Positions 52,969-62,723 of a stretch of DNA of 64,000 nt are shown here, piece after piece. The position numbers were made by a program, and so were the translations under genes. Under the pieces are notes generated by a model. It saw only the letters and a program-made list of their open reading frames with translations, had not been told where the DNA came from and searched no databases. Source of the DNA: Pseudomonadota bacterium (GTDB lineage: Bacteria; Pseudomonadota; Gammaproteobacteria; Burkholderiales; Burkholderiaceae_F). The DNA lies in assembly GCA_029778535.1 (NCBI GenBank), contig JAKOQB010000139.1:1-64000 (forward strand), read 5' to 3'. The stretch's first letter is position 1; each line of letters opens with the position of its first letter.

Positions 52969-54150
52969 ATGTCCACAAGAATGAAGTGGCTGCTGATCGG
53001 CGTTGCATTGCTGCTCGCCGGCGGCGGCACGGCGGCGGTGGCGCTCAAATCGGGCAAGTTCGGCCCACCGGCGAAGAAGGAAGTTCCGCCGCTCGAGTTC
53101 CTTGCGCGCGACGTGGTGCAGGTCACGCCGCGCAAGCTCGCGGTGCGGCTGTCGTTTCCCGCCAACGTGCAGGCGGTGTCGCAGGCGACCGTGCGCTCGA
53201 AGCTCTCGGCCGAAGTGCGGCGCGTGCTGGTGCGCGAAGGTGACCGCGTCAGCGCCGGGCAGGTCGTCGCCGAATTCGACACCTCGCAACTGCGCGCGCA
53301 ACGGGCCGAGCGCGTCGCGACCCTCGAGTCCGCGCGCGCGCAACTGGCGCAGTCGGAGCGCACGCGCGAGGCCAACGCGCAGCTGATCAAGCAGAACTTC
53401 ATCTCGCAGAACTCGATGGACACCGCCGACGCCGCGCTGCGCGCGCAGGCGGCGGCGGTCGAGGCCGCGCAGGCGCAGCTCGCGCAGATGCAGCTGCAAC
53501 TGGCCGATGCGGTCGTGCGCGCGCCGATCGCGGGCGAAGTCGCCAAGCGCAACGTGCAGCCGGGCGAGAAGGTCGCGTTCGACGCGCCGCTGCTGACGCT
53601 GGTCGATCTCGCCGAACTCGAAGTGCAGGCGCAGGCGCCGGTATCGGACGTCGCGCAGGTCGCGCGCGGCGCGCCGGTCGAGATCGAGATCGAGGGTCTG
53701 GCGGGGCGCAGCTTCGCCGGCCGGATCGATCGCATCAATCCCGCCGCGGAGCCCGGATCGCGCACGATCCACCTGTACGTGCGGCTGCCGAACGAACGCG
53801 TCGACCGCGGCTGGCTGCTGCGCGCGGGGATGTTCGCGCGCGTGCGGATGCAGGTCGGTACCGAGCGCGAGGTGCCGGCGCTGCCGCTGTCGGCGATCCG
53901 AACCGACGGCGGTCAGCCGAGCGTGTGGATCATCGCCGACGGCAAGCTGATGCAGCGTGCGGTCGAGATCGGTCGCCGCGACGAGCGCGCTCAGCTCGTC
54001 GAAATCGTCGGCGGGCTGGCGCCGACCGACCGCGTGCTCGCGACCAAGTTCGACAACCTGCGCGACGGGCTCGCCGCCCGCATCGTCAGCGGTGCGGCCG
54101 AAGCCAAGGTCGCCGACAAGGACGCGCCGCGCGCGCCCGCTTCCAACTGA
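52969..54150 (+). CDS. RND efflux membrane fusion protein
   Basis: A 393-residue periplasmic adaptor. An N-terminal membrane anchor (WLLIGVALLLAGGGTAAVAL) is followed by a barrel-sandwich/lipoyl region (VRRVLVREGDRVSAGQVVAEFDTSQL), a coiled-coil hairpin (about residues 100-170, with NFISQNSMDTADAALRAQ), and a beta-barrel (VSDVAQVARGAPVEIEIEG). It connects the inner-membrane pump encoded next to an outer-membrane channel. An ATG four codons later is possible. No regulator or outer-membrane factor is adjacent. Confidence 0.92.
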   Translation: MSTRMKWLLIGVALLLAGGGTAAVALKSGKFGPPAKKEVPPLEFLARDVVQVTPRKLAVRLSFPANVQAVSQATVRSKLSAEVRRVLVREGDRVSAGQVVAEFDTSQLRAQRAERVATLESARAQLAQSERTREANAQLIKQNFISQNSMDTADAALRAQAAAVEAAQAQLAQMQLQLADAVVRAPIAGEVAKRNVQPGEKVAFDAPLLTLVDLAELEVQAQAPVSDVAQVARGAPVEIEIEGLAGRSFAGRIDRINPAAEPGSRTIHLYVRLPNERVDRGWLLRAGMFARVRMQVGTEREVPALPLSAIRTDGGQPSVWIIADGKLMQRAVEIGRRDERAQLVEIVGGLAPTDRVLATKFDNLRDGLAARIVSGAAEAKVADKDAPRAPASN

Positions 54151-54171
54151 TCGCCGCCGCGAGCTGCTGCC

Positions 54172-57100
54172 ATGTGGATGACGCGCGTCTCGATCAATCA
54201 CCCGGTGTTCGCGACCATGGTGATGGTCGCGCTCACGGTGCTGGGGCTGTTCTCGTACGCGAAGCTCGGCGTCGAGCCGATGCCCGACATCAGCCCGCCG
54301 GGGGTGCAGATCTGGATCAACTATCCGGGCGCGTCACCCGAGCAGGTGGAGAACGATCTCGCCAAGCCGGTGGAGAACGCGGTCAACACCGTCGCCGGTG
54401 TCAAGCGCATCCTGTCGCGCTCGGACGAGGGCCGCTCGCTGACGTGGGTCGAGTTCCGGCTCGACGTCGACGTCACGCGCGCGATGCAGGAGGTGCGCGA
54501 CAAGCTGGCGCAGATCCGCGCCAGCTTTCCGCGCGACGCGAAGGATCCGATCGTCACGCGCGCGGAGACCGAAAACGACCAGCCGGTCGCGTCGTTCGCG
54601 CTGCTCGGCAAGGAGCGCAGCCAGCGCGAGCTGACCCTCATTGCCGAGCAGATCGTGCAGAAGGGCTTCGAGCGCATCAACGGCGTGGGCCGCGTCGACC
54701 TCGGCGGCACCGTTACGCGGCAGATTCAGGCGCGCGTCGATCCGGCGAAACTCACCGCGCTCGGGCTCACGGTCGATCAGGTGGTGCAGGCGCTGCGCAC
54801 CGCGAACGTCAGTGTTCCGGTCGGAACGATCTCCAACAGCACGTCGGAGGCGATCGTGCGTGTCGACGGCCGCCTGTCGGCGCCGCTCGACTTCAACCGC
54901 ATCGTCGTCGCGCGCAGAGCCGGCGTGCCGATCCTGCTGTCGCAGGTCGCCGAGGTCGTCGACGGGCAGGCCGAGCGGCAGTCGCTGACGCGCATCGACG
55001 GGCAGCCGGCGATCGGCGTGTGGGTGTTCAAGGCGCAGGACGCGAACATCGTGCAGGTCGGCCAGCAGCTGAAGGCGGCGGCCGAGGACATTCGCAAGCA
55101 GTTGCCGGCCGGGGTCGAGCTCAAGTTCATGTGGGCGATGGCCGACTTCGTCGCGCAGTCGGTCGACAACGTCAAGCACACGATCCTCGAAGGCGCGGCG
55201 CTGACGGTGCTGATCGTGTTCCTGTTCCTGGGATCGTGGCGCAGCACGGTGATCACGGGGCTGACGCTGCCGATCGCGGTGATCGCCACCTGCATCGCGA
55301 TCTACGCGCTCGGCTTCACGCTCAACTACATGACGCTTATGGCGCTGTCGTTGTGCATCGGTCTGTTGATCGACGACGCGATCGTGGTGCGCGAGAACAT
55401 CGTGCGCCACATCCAGATGGGCAAGGACCACTACACCGCCGCGCGCGAGGGCACCGACGAGATCGGCCTGGCGGTGCTGGCGACCACGTTCTCGATCGTC
55501 GCGGTGTTCGTGCCGATCGCGTTCATGAGCGGCATCGTCGGCAAGTTCTTCTACCCGTTCGGCATGACCGTCGTGGTCGCGGTGCTGGCGTCGCTGTTCG
55601 TCAGCTTCACGCTCGACCCGATGCTGTCGGCGGTGTGGCGCGATCCGCCGCAGGGGGCGAAGGACCTGCGCTGGATCGGGCCGCTGCTGCGCCGTTTCGA
55701 CCGCTGGGTCGAGACGTGGCACAGGATCTACGACCGGTTGCTGCGCGCCGCGCTCGAGCGGCGCAAGACCACGCTGGCGATCGCGACCGCGAGCTTCCTC
55801 GCCAGCCTGCCGATCGCGGGCTTCGTCGGCGGCGAACTGATGCCGCAGGCTGATCAGAGCTTCACCAGCGTGTCCCTGACGATGCCGGTCGGCTCCAGCC
55901 TCGAGTACGCGGACGAGCGCGTCAAGCGCGTCGAGGCCGTGCTGCGCGAGTTTCCCGAGATCGAATCGATCGACACCAGCATCGGCGCCGACGGCGCGCG
56001 CAACAACGGCCGCATCAACCTGAAGCTGGTGCCGAGGAGCCAGCGCACGCGCTCGCAGAAGCAGGTCGAGGAGGCGATCCGCAAGCGCGTGGCCGGCATC
56101 CCCGGCGTGCAGCTCACGGTCGGCTTCCAGGGCGCGATCTACGTGGCGCTGCTGGGCAACAACGACGCCGAGATGCGGCGCGTGATGGCGGACTTCAGGA
56201 ACAAGGTCGCGCAGATCCGCGGCGTGACCGACATCGACGTGTCGATCAAGGAAGGCACGCCGGCGCTCTCGGTACGGCTGAAGCCGGAACTCGCGGCCGA
56301 GTACGGCATCACGCACGCGCAGCTCGGCGCCACGCTGCGCGCGCTGGTGGGCGGGGAGAACTCGGGCTACTGGCTGGCACCCGACGGGCAGAACTACGAG
56401 GTGATCACGCAACTGCCACGCGTGAATCGCACGGTGACCGACGACATCGCCAACCTCAACATCGCCACCGGCCGCATGATGGCCGACGGGCAGCCCGAGG
56501 TCGTGCCGCTGCGCGCGATCGCGACGATCGAGCGCACCTACAACCCCGACAACATCCGGCGCCAGGACCTGCAGCGACGGGTCGCGCTGTTCGCCAACGT
56601 CGAAGGGCGGCCGGCGGGCGATGCCGGCAAGGAAGTGCAGGAACTGGTGAAGTCGTACCAGTTGCCGCCGGGTCTGCGCTTCGACGTCGGCGGCCAGATC
56701 CGCGACCAGCAGGAAGTGAGCGCCGCGATCGGCGGTGCCTTGGCTCTGGCGGTGATCTTCATCTACATCGTGCTGGCGTCGCAGTTCGGCAGCTTCATCC
56801 AGCCGATCGCGATCATGGCGTCGCTGCCGCTGTCGATCGTCGGCGTGATGCTCGCGCTGCTGGTGACGAACACGACGCTGAACATCTTCTCGATGATCGG
56901 CGTCGTGTTCCTGATGGGGCTGGTGACCAAGAACGCGATCCTGCTGGTCGACTTCGCCAACCAGGGGCAGAAGAAGGGCATGAGCCGCGTCGACGCACTG
57001 CTCGCCGCCGGGCAGACGCGGCTGCGGCCGATCCTGATGACGACCGCGGCGATGATCTTCGGCATGTTGCCGCTGGCGATCGGCCTGGGCGAGGGCGCCG

Positions 57101-57285
57101 AGCAGCAGGCGCCGATGGGCCGCGCGATCATCGGCGGCGTGATCACCTCCACGCTGCTGACGCTGGTCGTGGTGCCGGTGATCTATTCGTATCTCGACGC
57201 GTGGGAGAAGCGCTGGTTTCGCCGCCGCGCGCCGGCCGGCGGCGCCACCGCGCTCACGCATCAGCCGGCGGAGCGCGAGCGCTGA
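54172..57285 (+). CDS. RND family efflux pump, HAE1 (AcrB-like)
   Basis: A 1037-residue inner-membrane proton/drug antiporter. Proton relay residues are present: Asp401-Asp402 in [13 protein letters not shown] and Lys920 in [16 protein letters not shown]. It begins [23 protein letters not shown], a standard first helix, and has two large periplasmic domains. The stretch [24 protein letters not shown] is shared by the family. It starts 21 bases after the adaptor gene. Without an outer-membrane partner here, it probably uses a TolC/OprM-like channel encoded elsewhere. Substrates unknown; nothing found in 57286-57472. Confidence 0.94.
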   Translation: MWMTRVSINHPVFATMVMVALTVLGLFSYAKLGVEPMPDISPPGVQIWINYPGASPEQVENDLAKPVENAVNTVAGVKRILSRSDEGRSLTWVEFRLDVDVTRAMQEVRDKLAQIRASFPRDAKDPIVTRAETENDQPVASFALLGKERSQRELTLIAEQIVQKGFERINGVGRVDLGGTVTRQIQARVDPAKLTALGLTVDQVVQALRTANVSVPVGTISNSTSEAIVRVDGRLSAPLDFNRIVVARRAGVPILLSQVAEVVDGQAERQSLTRIDGQPAIGVWVFKAQDANIVQVGQQLKAAAEDIRKQLPAGVELKFMWAMADFVAQSVDNVKHTILEGAALTVLIVFLFLGSWRSTVITGLTLPIAVIATCIAIYALGFTLNYMTLMALSLCIGLLIDDAIVVRENIVRHIQMGKDHYTAAREGTDEIGLAVLATTFSIVAVFVPIAFMSGIVGKFFYPFGMTVVVAVLASLFVSFTLDPMLSAVWRDPPQGAKDLRWIGPLLRRFDRWVETWHRIYDRLLRAALERRKTTLAIATASFLASLPIAGFVGGELMPQADQSFTSVSLTMPVGSSLEYADERVKRVEAVLREFPEIESIDTSIGADGARNNGRINLKLVPRSQRTRSQKQVEEAIRKRVAGIPGVQLTVGFQGAIYVALLGNNDAEMRRVMADFRNKVAQIRGVTDIDVSIKEGTPALSVRLKPELAAEYGITHAQLGATLRALVGGENSGYWLAPDGQNYEVITQLPRVNRTVTDDIANLNIATGRMMADGQPEVVPLRAIATIERTYNPDNIRRQDLQRRVALFANVEGRPAGDAGKEVQELVKSYQLPPGLRFDVGGQIRDQQEVSAAIGGALALAVIFIYIVLASQFGSFIQPIAIMASLPLSIVGVMLALLVTNTTLNIFSMIGVVFLMGLVTKNAILLVDFANQGQKKGMSRVDALLAAGQTRLRPILMTTAAMIFGMLPLAIGLGEGAEQQAPMGRAIIGGVITSTLLTLVVVPVIYSYLDAWEKRWFRRRAPAGGATALTHQPAERER

Positions 57286-57472
57286 AGCAGGGCGGGTGCT
57301 GCATTTGGCGCACGGCCGATCGTCTGCACTGCGCGCCGCCGGGTAAAGAACCCGATGCGCACCTGGCGCGTTCTGGCGGGCTGGCGTCGGCAGCTGCGAC
57401 GAATCTGGGCGCGGGGTCGGTCTGACGCGACCGCTCACGCGGTGCCGCGTTCCTGCCGATGCAGGCGCGGAG

Positions 57473-58210
57473 TCAGGCCGCCGCGCGCAGCACGGCGAAA
57501 ATGCACGACGCTCCAAGGAGCATGAATCCGATCGAGCTCATCGCCGTCGTCGGACCCGCGCGCGCGTGCGCCTGCGGCAGGATGTCCGCGGCGCCGATGT
57601 AAAGCAGACAGCCGGCGAAGAAGCCGAGGTAAAACGCCAGGCGCTCGGGCGGCACGCTGAAGGCCAGCGTCGACAGCGCACCGAGCGCTGGCGCGATCGC
57701 GTTCAGCGCGAGCATGCGGCGCGCGCTGGCGCGCGCGTTCCCGTGCATCAGCATCAGGCTCACGGTGTTCAGGCCGTCGCAGAAGTCGTGCGCGATCACC
57801 GCGATTGCCACGCTGAGTCCCACCGCGGGCGAGACCTGGAACGCGAGCCCCATGCCGACGCCATCGACAAAGCTGTGCCCGACCATGGCCGCGGCCGACA
57901 GCAGGCCTACGTCCGGATGACGATGCCGTGCATAGCCCGCCTCGTGCGCGTGGTGCACCAGCACGAACGTCGCGAGCGCATGGAACAGCAGGAAGCCACC
58001 CGCCAGCGCCACCATGGCGGCGATGCCGTCACTGCCCGCGCGCTGCGACAGCGCGAAGATCTCCGGCAGCAGGTCGAAGGCGACGACGCCCAGCAGTGCG
58101 CCCGCGGTGAAGCCGAGCAGCAGGTGCCGGCGCGCGCCGAACCTGAGCGCGCACAGCCCGCCGGCCGAGGTGGAAAGCACGGTGACCAGCGACAGCAGCA
58201 CGGCGTTCAT
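57473..58210 (-). CDS. ZIP family metal transporter
   Basis: A 245-residue membrane protein with about eight helices. It has the His-rich cytoplasmic loop HHAHEAGYARHRHPD and the ZIP metal-binding helices AAMVGHSFVDGVGMGLAF and AVIAHDFCDGLNTVSLM, each with a His and an acidic residue in place. ZIP proteins import zinc, iron or manganese into the cytoplasm. Metal specificity is not readable. The gene faces the RND operon and lies next to a small zinc-ribbon-like DUF1272 gene. Confidence 0.88.
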   Translation of the reverse strand: MNAVLLSLVTVLSTSAGGLCALRFGARRHLLLGFTAGALLGVVAFDLLPEIFALSQRAGSDGIAAMVALAGGFLLFHALATFVLVHHAHEAGYARHRHPDVGLLSAAAMVGHSFVDGVGMGLAFQVSPAVGLSVAIAVIAHDFCDGLNTVSLMLMHGNARASARRMLALNAIAPALGALSTLAFSVPPERLAFYLGFFAGCLLYIGAADILPQAHARAGPTTAMSSIGFMLLGASCIFAVLRAAA

Positions 58211-58229
58211 CGTGGACCGCGCGCGCCGC

Positions 58230-58538
58230 TCATCTTTGCTCGGGACGCAGCGCCTCGATCGGCGCTGCGAACGTATGGTGCGCGGTCGCGTCGACCGGCC
58301 GGTGTTTCACCTGCGTGCCGGCCGGGTACTTGCCGAGATAGTTGTCGCCCTTCCAGTTCCGTGCCGGCCGGATCGGACGCGGCGCGAAGCCGCCGCCGCA
58401 GTTGGGGCAGACATTGCGCAGAACGCTCGTCGCGCACGCGGCGCAGAACGTGCACTCGAACGAGCAGATGCGCGCTTCGAGCGAATCGGGCGGCAGCGCC
58501 TGGTTGCAGTTCTCGCAGGTGGGCCTCAGTTCAAGCAT
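58230..58538 (-). CDS. DUF1272 family small cysteine-rich protein
   Basis: A 102-residue protein beginning MLELRPTCENCNQALPPDS, followed by ARICSFECTFCAACATSVLRNVCPNCGGGF. That is four Cys-x2-Cys pairs, likely binding two zinc ions. This is the DUF1272 pattern, usually annotated as a conserved protein of unknown function. The C-terminal 40 residues are extra compared with the core family. It lies 19 bases upstream of the ZIP gene on the same strand, so the two may be cotranscribed. Confidence 0.85.
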   Translation of the reverse strand: MLELRPTCENCNQALPPDSLEARICSFECTFCAACATSVLRNVCPNCGGGFAPRPIRPARNWKGDNYLGKYPAGTQVKHRPVDATAHHTFAAPIEALRPEQR

Positions 58539-58563
58539 GTGATGTCCTTTCCGTGCCGGCCGC

Positions 58564-59148
58564 TCAATTGCGGGCGAAGTGCCGTTCACGCGTGAGCTGC
58601 ATCAGGCACATATCCCAGCAGTTCGCGCCGACCTTGAAGTAATTCTGCTGCACGCCGTAGGTCTCGAACCCGAGCGTCGCGTAGAGCCGTAGCGCGGCAG
58701 TGTTGGTGGACACCACGCTCAGCTCGACCTGCTCCAGCCCGGACAATTCGAATGCCGAAGCCAGCGTCGCCAGCATCAGGCGCTGGCCGATCGAGCGGCC
58801 GCGCTGCACGGGGTCGACATAGACCTGCGAGATGTCGCCGCGGTGCATCGTCTTGCGGCGCTCGCGTCGAGTGAATGCGGCGAGCCCGATCAGGCGCTCG
58901 CCGCAGAATGCGCCGACCACGAAGCGATCGGCCGCGCGCGCCTCGATGGCGGCTTCGAACGCCAGCGTCGTCAGTCGCGCTTCCTCCTCGAAGGTGACGC
59001 CGAAGCAGTTGGAGAACCGTTGCAGGCTTTCGAGCCGCAGCGCGCGATACAGTCCCGACTCGCCGGGCCGCAGCTTGCGGCAGTCGAGCTGCGGCGCGCG
59101 CTCGGCACGTTCTGCCGTCGCGGCGAAGTCTTGCATCGGCGCCGCCAT
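58564..59148 (-). CDS. GNAT family N-acetyltransferase
   Basis: A 194-residue acetyltransferase with CRKLRPGESGLYRALRLESL near the N-terminus, the acetyl-CoA loop VYVDPVQRGRSIGQRLMLATL, and VVSTNTAALRLYATLGFETYG near the C-terminus. The substrate is unknown. It is in line with the DUF1272 and ZIP genes, 25 bases upstream of DUF1272. Confidence 0.85.
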   Translation of the reverse strand: MAAPMQDFAATAERAERAPQLDCRKLRPGESGLYRALRLESLQRFSNCFGVTFEEEARLTTLAFEAAIEARAADRFVVGAFCGERLIGLAAFTRRERRKTMHRGDISQVYVDPVQRGRSIGQRLMLATLASAFELSGLEQVELSVVSTNTAALRLYATLGFETYGVQQNYFKVGANCWDMCLMQLTRERHFARN

Positions 59149-59151
59149 CGG

Positions 59152-60303
59152 TCAGGGCTGCACGCCCAGCAATGGGCCCTGCAGGTCGGGGAAGTTCCGC
59201 GTGCTCAGCGCTTGAATCCCGGCGTTGTGCGTGCCATTGAATGGCGTCACGTCGCCGGGGCAACCGGCCTTCACCGCGTCGGCGGGCGAGTCGAACCACA
59301 GTCCGAGGTGGAACTGATGCACGGGTCCGGTGGCGGGATTGAGCTGCGCATCGGGAAACGCGTTATGGTGGACCTCCGGCGCGGACGTGCTGCCGGGCGC
59401 GACGGTGAACGTCTCTGCGCTGAAGCGGCCGATGAACCGCTGATGGCCGCGGCCGTGCCGATCCGTTTCGATGTCGCCCTGATACCAGGCCAGTCCGAAC
59501 GGCGCGTTGGCGCGCTGGATGACGAAGAAGTCGAAATCGGTCGCAGGCGGAAGACCGCGCAGCGACACGTCCATCACTTCGGCCGCGCCGAACGACTGGA
59601 TCGTTACGTCCGCCACCGCATCGGCCAGACATCCGGCGCCCTCGGCCCGCGCGGAGCGCACCATGCCGAACGCGGCGCGCTTGCCGGCGACACTGACCGG
59701 CGCGTCGCCGTTGTCGGGCGCGAAGTCGGAGACCGTGGTATTCGCCAGCGAGACCTGCGACCGCGGCCACAGGTTGAACGTGTAATCCTTGAGCGCGAAG
59801 CCCTGCGACGGGAACAACGACAGCGGCACCGTGGCCGAGATCCGGCTGCCGGTGATGCGGACGGTCACGTCGGGCAGCGGCACGATGCCGGGGTTCAGCG
59901 CATCGAAGTACACCGCCTGGCCGCCGGCGGTCAGGCCCACCGCGGCGTCCCAGCGCACGCCGCCGCCGATCTTCGGTTCGCCCCCGAACGGGCCCTGGAA
60001 CACCAGGTCGCGGCCGACCTCTCCCTTGCCGCGATCGATGCCGAACACGTAGAACTTGCCCGATGCCGTGTCGATCGGACCGGCGACGTTTCCGGTGAAA
60101 GTGATGGTGCCCGCCTTTGGGTCGATGACGACGTCGGCGGACCGCACGTCGAGATCCGCATCCTTCGGGCCGGCATACGACGGCAGGAAGTCGCCGCGCG
60201 CATCGATGAAAGGCGACTCATTCGATGCCGACGCCTCGACGCCGGCGGTCATTGCAAGGCCGAGCAACGCAATGGGCAACGCGCATGCGTGTGAACGATT
60301 CAT
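59152..60303 (-). CDS. Secreted protein of unknown function
   Basis: A 383-residue protein. A signal peptide (HACALPIALLGLAMTAGVEASA) is followed by a mature part rich in beta-strand patterns. The first half (DARGDFLPSYAGPKDADLDV then VVIDPKAGTITFTGNVAGPI) resembles lectin-like or SbsA-type domains found in some secreted proteins. The second half (LRGLPPATDFDFFVIQRANAPFGLAWYQGDIETD) resembles superoxide-dismutase-like or CHRD-type beta domains only loosely. I do not recognise a family. It ends 4 bases from the GNAT start. Confidence 0.55.
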   Translation of the reverse strand: MNRSHACALPIALLGLAMTAGVEASASNESPFIDARGDFLPSYAGPKDADLDVRSADVVIDPKAGTITFTGNVAGPIDTASGKFYVFGIDRGKGEVGRDLVFQGPFGGEPKIGGGVRWDAAVGLTAGGQAVYFDALNPGIVPLPDVTVRITGSRISATVPLSLFPSQGFALKDYTFNLWPRSQVSLANTTVSDFAPDNGDAPVSVAGKRAAFGMVRSARAEGAGCLADAVADVTIQSFGAAEVMDVSLRGLPPATDFDFFVIQRANAPFGLAWYQGDIETDRHGRGHQRFIGRFSAETFTVAPGSTSAPEVHHNAFPDAQLNPATGPVHQFHLGLWFDSPADAVKAGCPGDVTPFNGTHNAGIQALSTRNFPDLQGPLLGVQP

Positions 60304-60339
60304 TGGTGTTTCCTCTTCAGTAGAACAGCATCGAATGCA

Positions 60340-60810
60340 TCACTCCGGCACGGCCATGCCCGAGCCGCCCATCTCCTTCGGCAGATCCTTCAGCTTCGGC
60401 AGGCCGTCCTTGATGCGCAATTTCGTTTCCTGGTAGTTGACGTGCACGCCGGCGCGGTAAGGAAAGTCCGGAATCACTGCGGCGTAGACGTCGGTGAGCC
60501 CCATGCCCGGATGCTCGGTGAGCAGATGTCCGCCGCAGGTCTTGCACCACCTGCGGTAGCTGTGCGGCGTCTTGTTGAACGTGCCGAGGTTGTCGGCACC
60601 CTTCGTGATCCGTACCGCCTCGGGCTTCCACAGCGTGAAGGCATTGACGGGCGCCGCCGACCAGCTCCGGCATGACTCGCAATGGCAGTAACCCATCGCG
60701 GCGGGCTCGCCGCTGACGGTGAATTGAACGGCGCCGCAGAAGCAGCTGCCGTGGTAGGTCTTTCCTTGGGTTGACGTCTCGGTTGATTGACGGGCAGTTA
60801 CGCTATCCAT
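60340..60810 (-). CDS. GFA family (CENP-V/GFA domain) protein
   Basis: A 156-residue zinc-binding protein with the GFA pattern: YHGSCFCGAVQFTVSGEP, YCHCESCRSWSAAPVNAF, and RRWCKTCGGHL. All seven cysteines of the two zinc sites appear present. The family is named after glutathione-dependent formaldehyde-activating enzyme, but most members have no proven reaction. Divergent from an AraC-family regulator with 147 bases between the starts, so that regulator may control it. Confidence 0.85.
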   Translation of the reverse strand: MDSVTARQSTETSTQGKTYHGSCFCGAVQFTVSGEPAAMGYCHCESCRSWSAAPVNAFTLWKPEAVRITKGADNLGTFNKTPHSYRRWCKTCGGHLLTEHPGMGLTDVYAAVIPDFPYRAGVHVNYQETKLRIKDGLPKLKDLPKEMGGSGMAVPE

Positions 60811-60957
60811 TGAGTTTCCTCGCGGTTTGGGGTCCTGCCGGTCGACCGGCACGGACGGTGATTCGTGGCTGCGCGCAGCGGCGTCGATGATTCGGCAGTG
60901 CGCGTTGCTACTATCGATGCGACCGGACTTCGCGTGTTGTCCGCCCCTCCGCGTTTC

Positions 60958-61953
60958 ATGTCCGAAACCCCAATGGATGCCCTGTCGAGCGTGCTCAAGT
61001 CGGTGCGACTCGAAGGCGCCGTCTTCCTCAACGCGGAGTTCACGGCGCCGTGGTGCATCCGCGGGCGGTTCGGCCTGGCGCGCGCGCGCGAACGCCTGCC
61101 CGGCGCCGACCACGTGGTGTTTTTCCACTTTCTCGTCGAAGGACGCTGCAAGGTGCGGCTGGTCGACGAGCGTGGCGACGTCGCGCAAGTGCTCGACGTG
61201 TCCGCCGGTGACGTGATCCTGCTGCCGCAGGACGACCGCTACCTGATGGGCAGCGACCTGCACGTCGCGCCAATGGACACGGACAACGTGGACGCGGCGG
61301 CGGCCGCGGCCGAGCCGGAGTTCATTCAGATGCGCCACGGCGGAGGCGGCGCGGCCACGCGTTTCGTGTGCGGCTATCTCGGCTGCAATCGCAGCGTGAG
61401 CAGGCCGCTGATTGCGGCGCTACCGCGCATGCTGTGCATCCCCATCGGCGACGGCCACGCGATGACGCTGCTGCGCGACCTGCTGCGCGTGGGCGTGCGC
61501 GAATCGCTCGCGCCGCGAACGGGCGCCGAGTCGATGCTGGCCAAGCTGGCCGAACTGATCTTCGTCGAAGCGCTGCGCCGCTACGCAGAAGCGCTGCCGC
61601 CCGAGGTGACGGGCTGGTTCGCCGCCGTGCGCGACGCTCATGTCGGGCGGGCGCTCGCGCTGCTGCACGAAGAACCGGGCAGGGCTTGGACGGTGGACGA
61701 ACTGGCGCGCGAAGTGGCGCTGTCGCGTTCGGCGCTGGCCGAGCGCTTCGCCACGCTCGTCGGCGAGCCGCCGATGCAGTATCTGACGCGCTGGCGCCTG
61801 GCGCTCGCGGCGCAGGCGCTGCGCGCCGGCGCGGAGCCGCTCGCGCGCGTGGCCGCGCGCAGCGGCTACGAGACGGAAGCCGCGTTCAGCCGCGCGTTCA
61901 AGCGCGAGTTCGGCGTGCCACCCGCCGCGTGGCGTCGGGCCGGAACGACATAG
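60958..61953 (+). CDS. AraC family transcriptional regulator with cupin-type N-terminus
   Basis: A 331-residue regulator. The N-terminal half is of the cupin_6 type (LKSVRLEGAVFLNAEFTAPWC, HVVFFHFLVEGRC, LSAGDVILLPQDDRYLM-like wording). The C-terminal domain has two helix-turn-helix units: WTVDELAREVALSRSALAERF with FATLVGEPPMQYLTRWRL, and LARVAARSGYETEAAFSRAF with FKREFGVPPAAWRR. The start gives MSETPMDALSSVL; a longer reading is possible. It diverges from the GFA gene, its likely target. The ligand is not known. Confidence 0.88.
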   Translation: MSETPMDALSSVLKSVRLEGAVFLNAEFTAPWCIRGRFGLARARERLPGADHVVFFHFLVEGRCKVRLVDERGDVAQVLDVSAGDVILLPQDDRYLMGSDLHVAPMDTDNVDAAAAAAEPEFIQMRHGGGGAATRFVCGYLGCNRSVSRPLIAALPRMLCIPIGDGHAMTLLRDLLRVGVRESLAPRTGAESMLAKLAELIFVEALRRYAEALPPEVTGWFAAVRDAHVGRALALLHEEPGRAWTVDELAREVALSRSALAERFATLVGEPPMQYLTRWRLALAAQALRAGAEPLARVAARSGYETEAAFSRAFKREFGVPPAAWRRAGTT

Positions 61954-61986
61954 CGTCGCGCCCCTGCGGCGGGCCCGTGCGCAGTC

Positions 61987-62502
61987 CTATTTCGCGCGCT
62001 TGAGCACGACCTCCGCGATGCCGCCGCCGGACGACGCCGGCGTGCGCCACCGCAGTTCATCGCCTTCGAGACTGAACGGCCGCTTCTGCACCGTGCCGTT
62101 CCAGTTGGGGAACGTGCTGGTCTCGATCTCGAACGTGATGGTCTTGCCGGTCTCGTCGACGGTGTAGCGGCCGAAGTGCGCGATCGACCCCTGCACGACG
62201 GCTTTGTATTCGTCCGCGGTGCCCTGCATCCGATCATTGGAAGCGAACTTCGGCAGACCCGCGCGCGAAGTCAGCAGTTGATAGTGGCCGTTGCCGTCGA
62301 ACATCGCCACGCCCTGCGGGTTGGGACCGTAGAGCGGCACGCGGCTGCCATCGGGGCGCACCGTGTCGACCGCGACGTACGTCCACGTTCCGATCAAGCG
62401 CTCAGCAAGCGACTTCTGCTGGCCGGCGGCACTGCCGGGCAGGGTGGTCGCGGCGAACAACAGTGACAGCGTGGTCGCTGCAAGCATGGCGGAACGTTTC
62501 AC
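61987..62502 (-). CDS. Lipocalin-like domain secreted protein
   Basis: A 171-residue protein. Signal peptide residues 1-26 end near SAAGQ. The mature region begins LAERLIGTWTYVAVDTVRPDGS, the first strand of the lipocalin-like (Lipocalin_5 type) family, then GVAMFDGNGHYQLLTSRAGLP, HFGRYTVDETGKTITFEIE and LRWRTPA. Such proteins are small beta-barrels of unknown ligand. It converges on the AraC gene with 33 bases between the stops. Confidence 0.75.
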   Translation of the reverse strand: MKRSAMLAATTLSLLFAATTLPGSAAGQQKSLAERLIGTWTYVAVDTVRPDGSRVPLYGPNPQGVAMFDGNGHYQLLTSRAGLPKFASNDRMQGTADEYKAVVQGSIAHFGRYTVDETGKTITFEIETSTFPNWNGTVQKRPFSLEGDELRWRTPASSGGGIAEVVLKRAK

Positions 62503-62723
62503 GACGGACCTCCGTTCCCGACGCGAACTGCGAACAGGGGCGCGAGTATGCGCTCAAGGACACGCCGCGGCGCATCGGGGCATCTGCGTACGGTCCCACC
62601 GTATGAGCTTTCCTGATTGCGACGGCCTTGTCGCGCGCGCAGGATTTCGTGCCGCCCGCACGAGGCGCCGCTGGATTGCGCACGCATCCACGTACGAACA
62701 CCAACGATTCCGGAGACAGAGCG

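Noticed and set aside
54334-57516. Open reading frame of 1060 codons on the minus strand opposite the RND pump
   Set aside because: It is a shadow of the pump gene in GC-rich DNA: composition is His/Arg/Asp-rich with no domain, and the plus strand encodes a complete AcrB-like protein.
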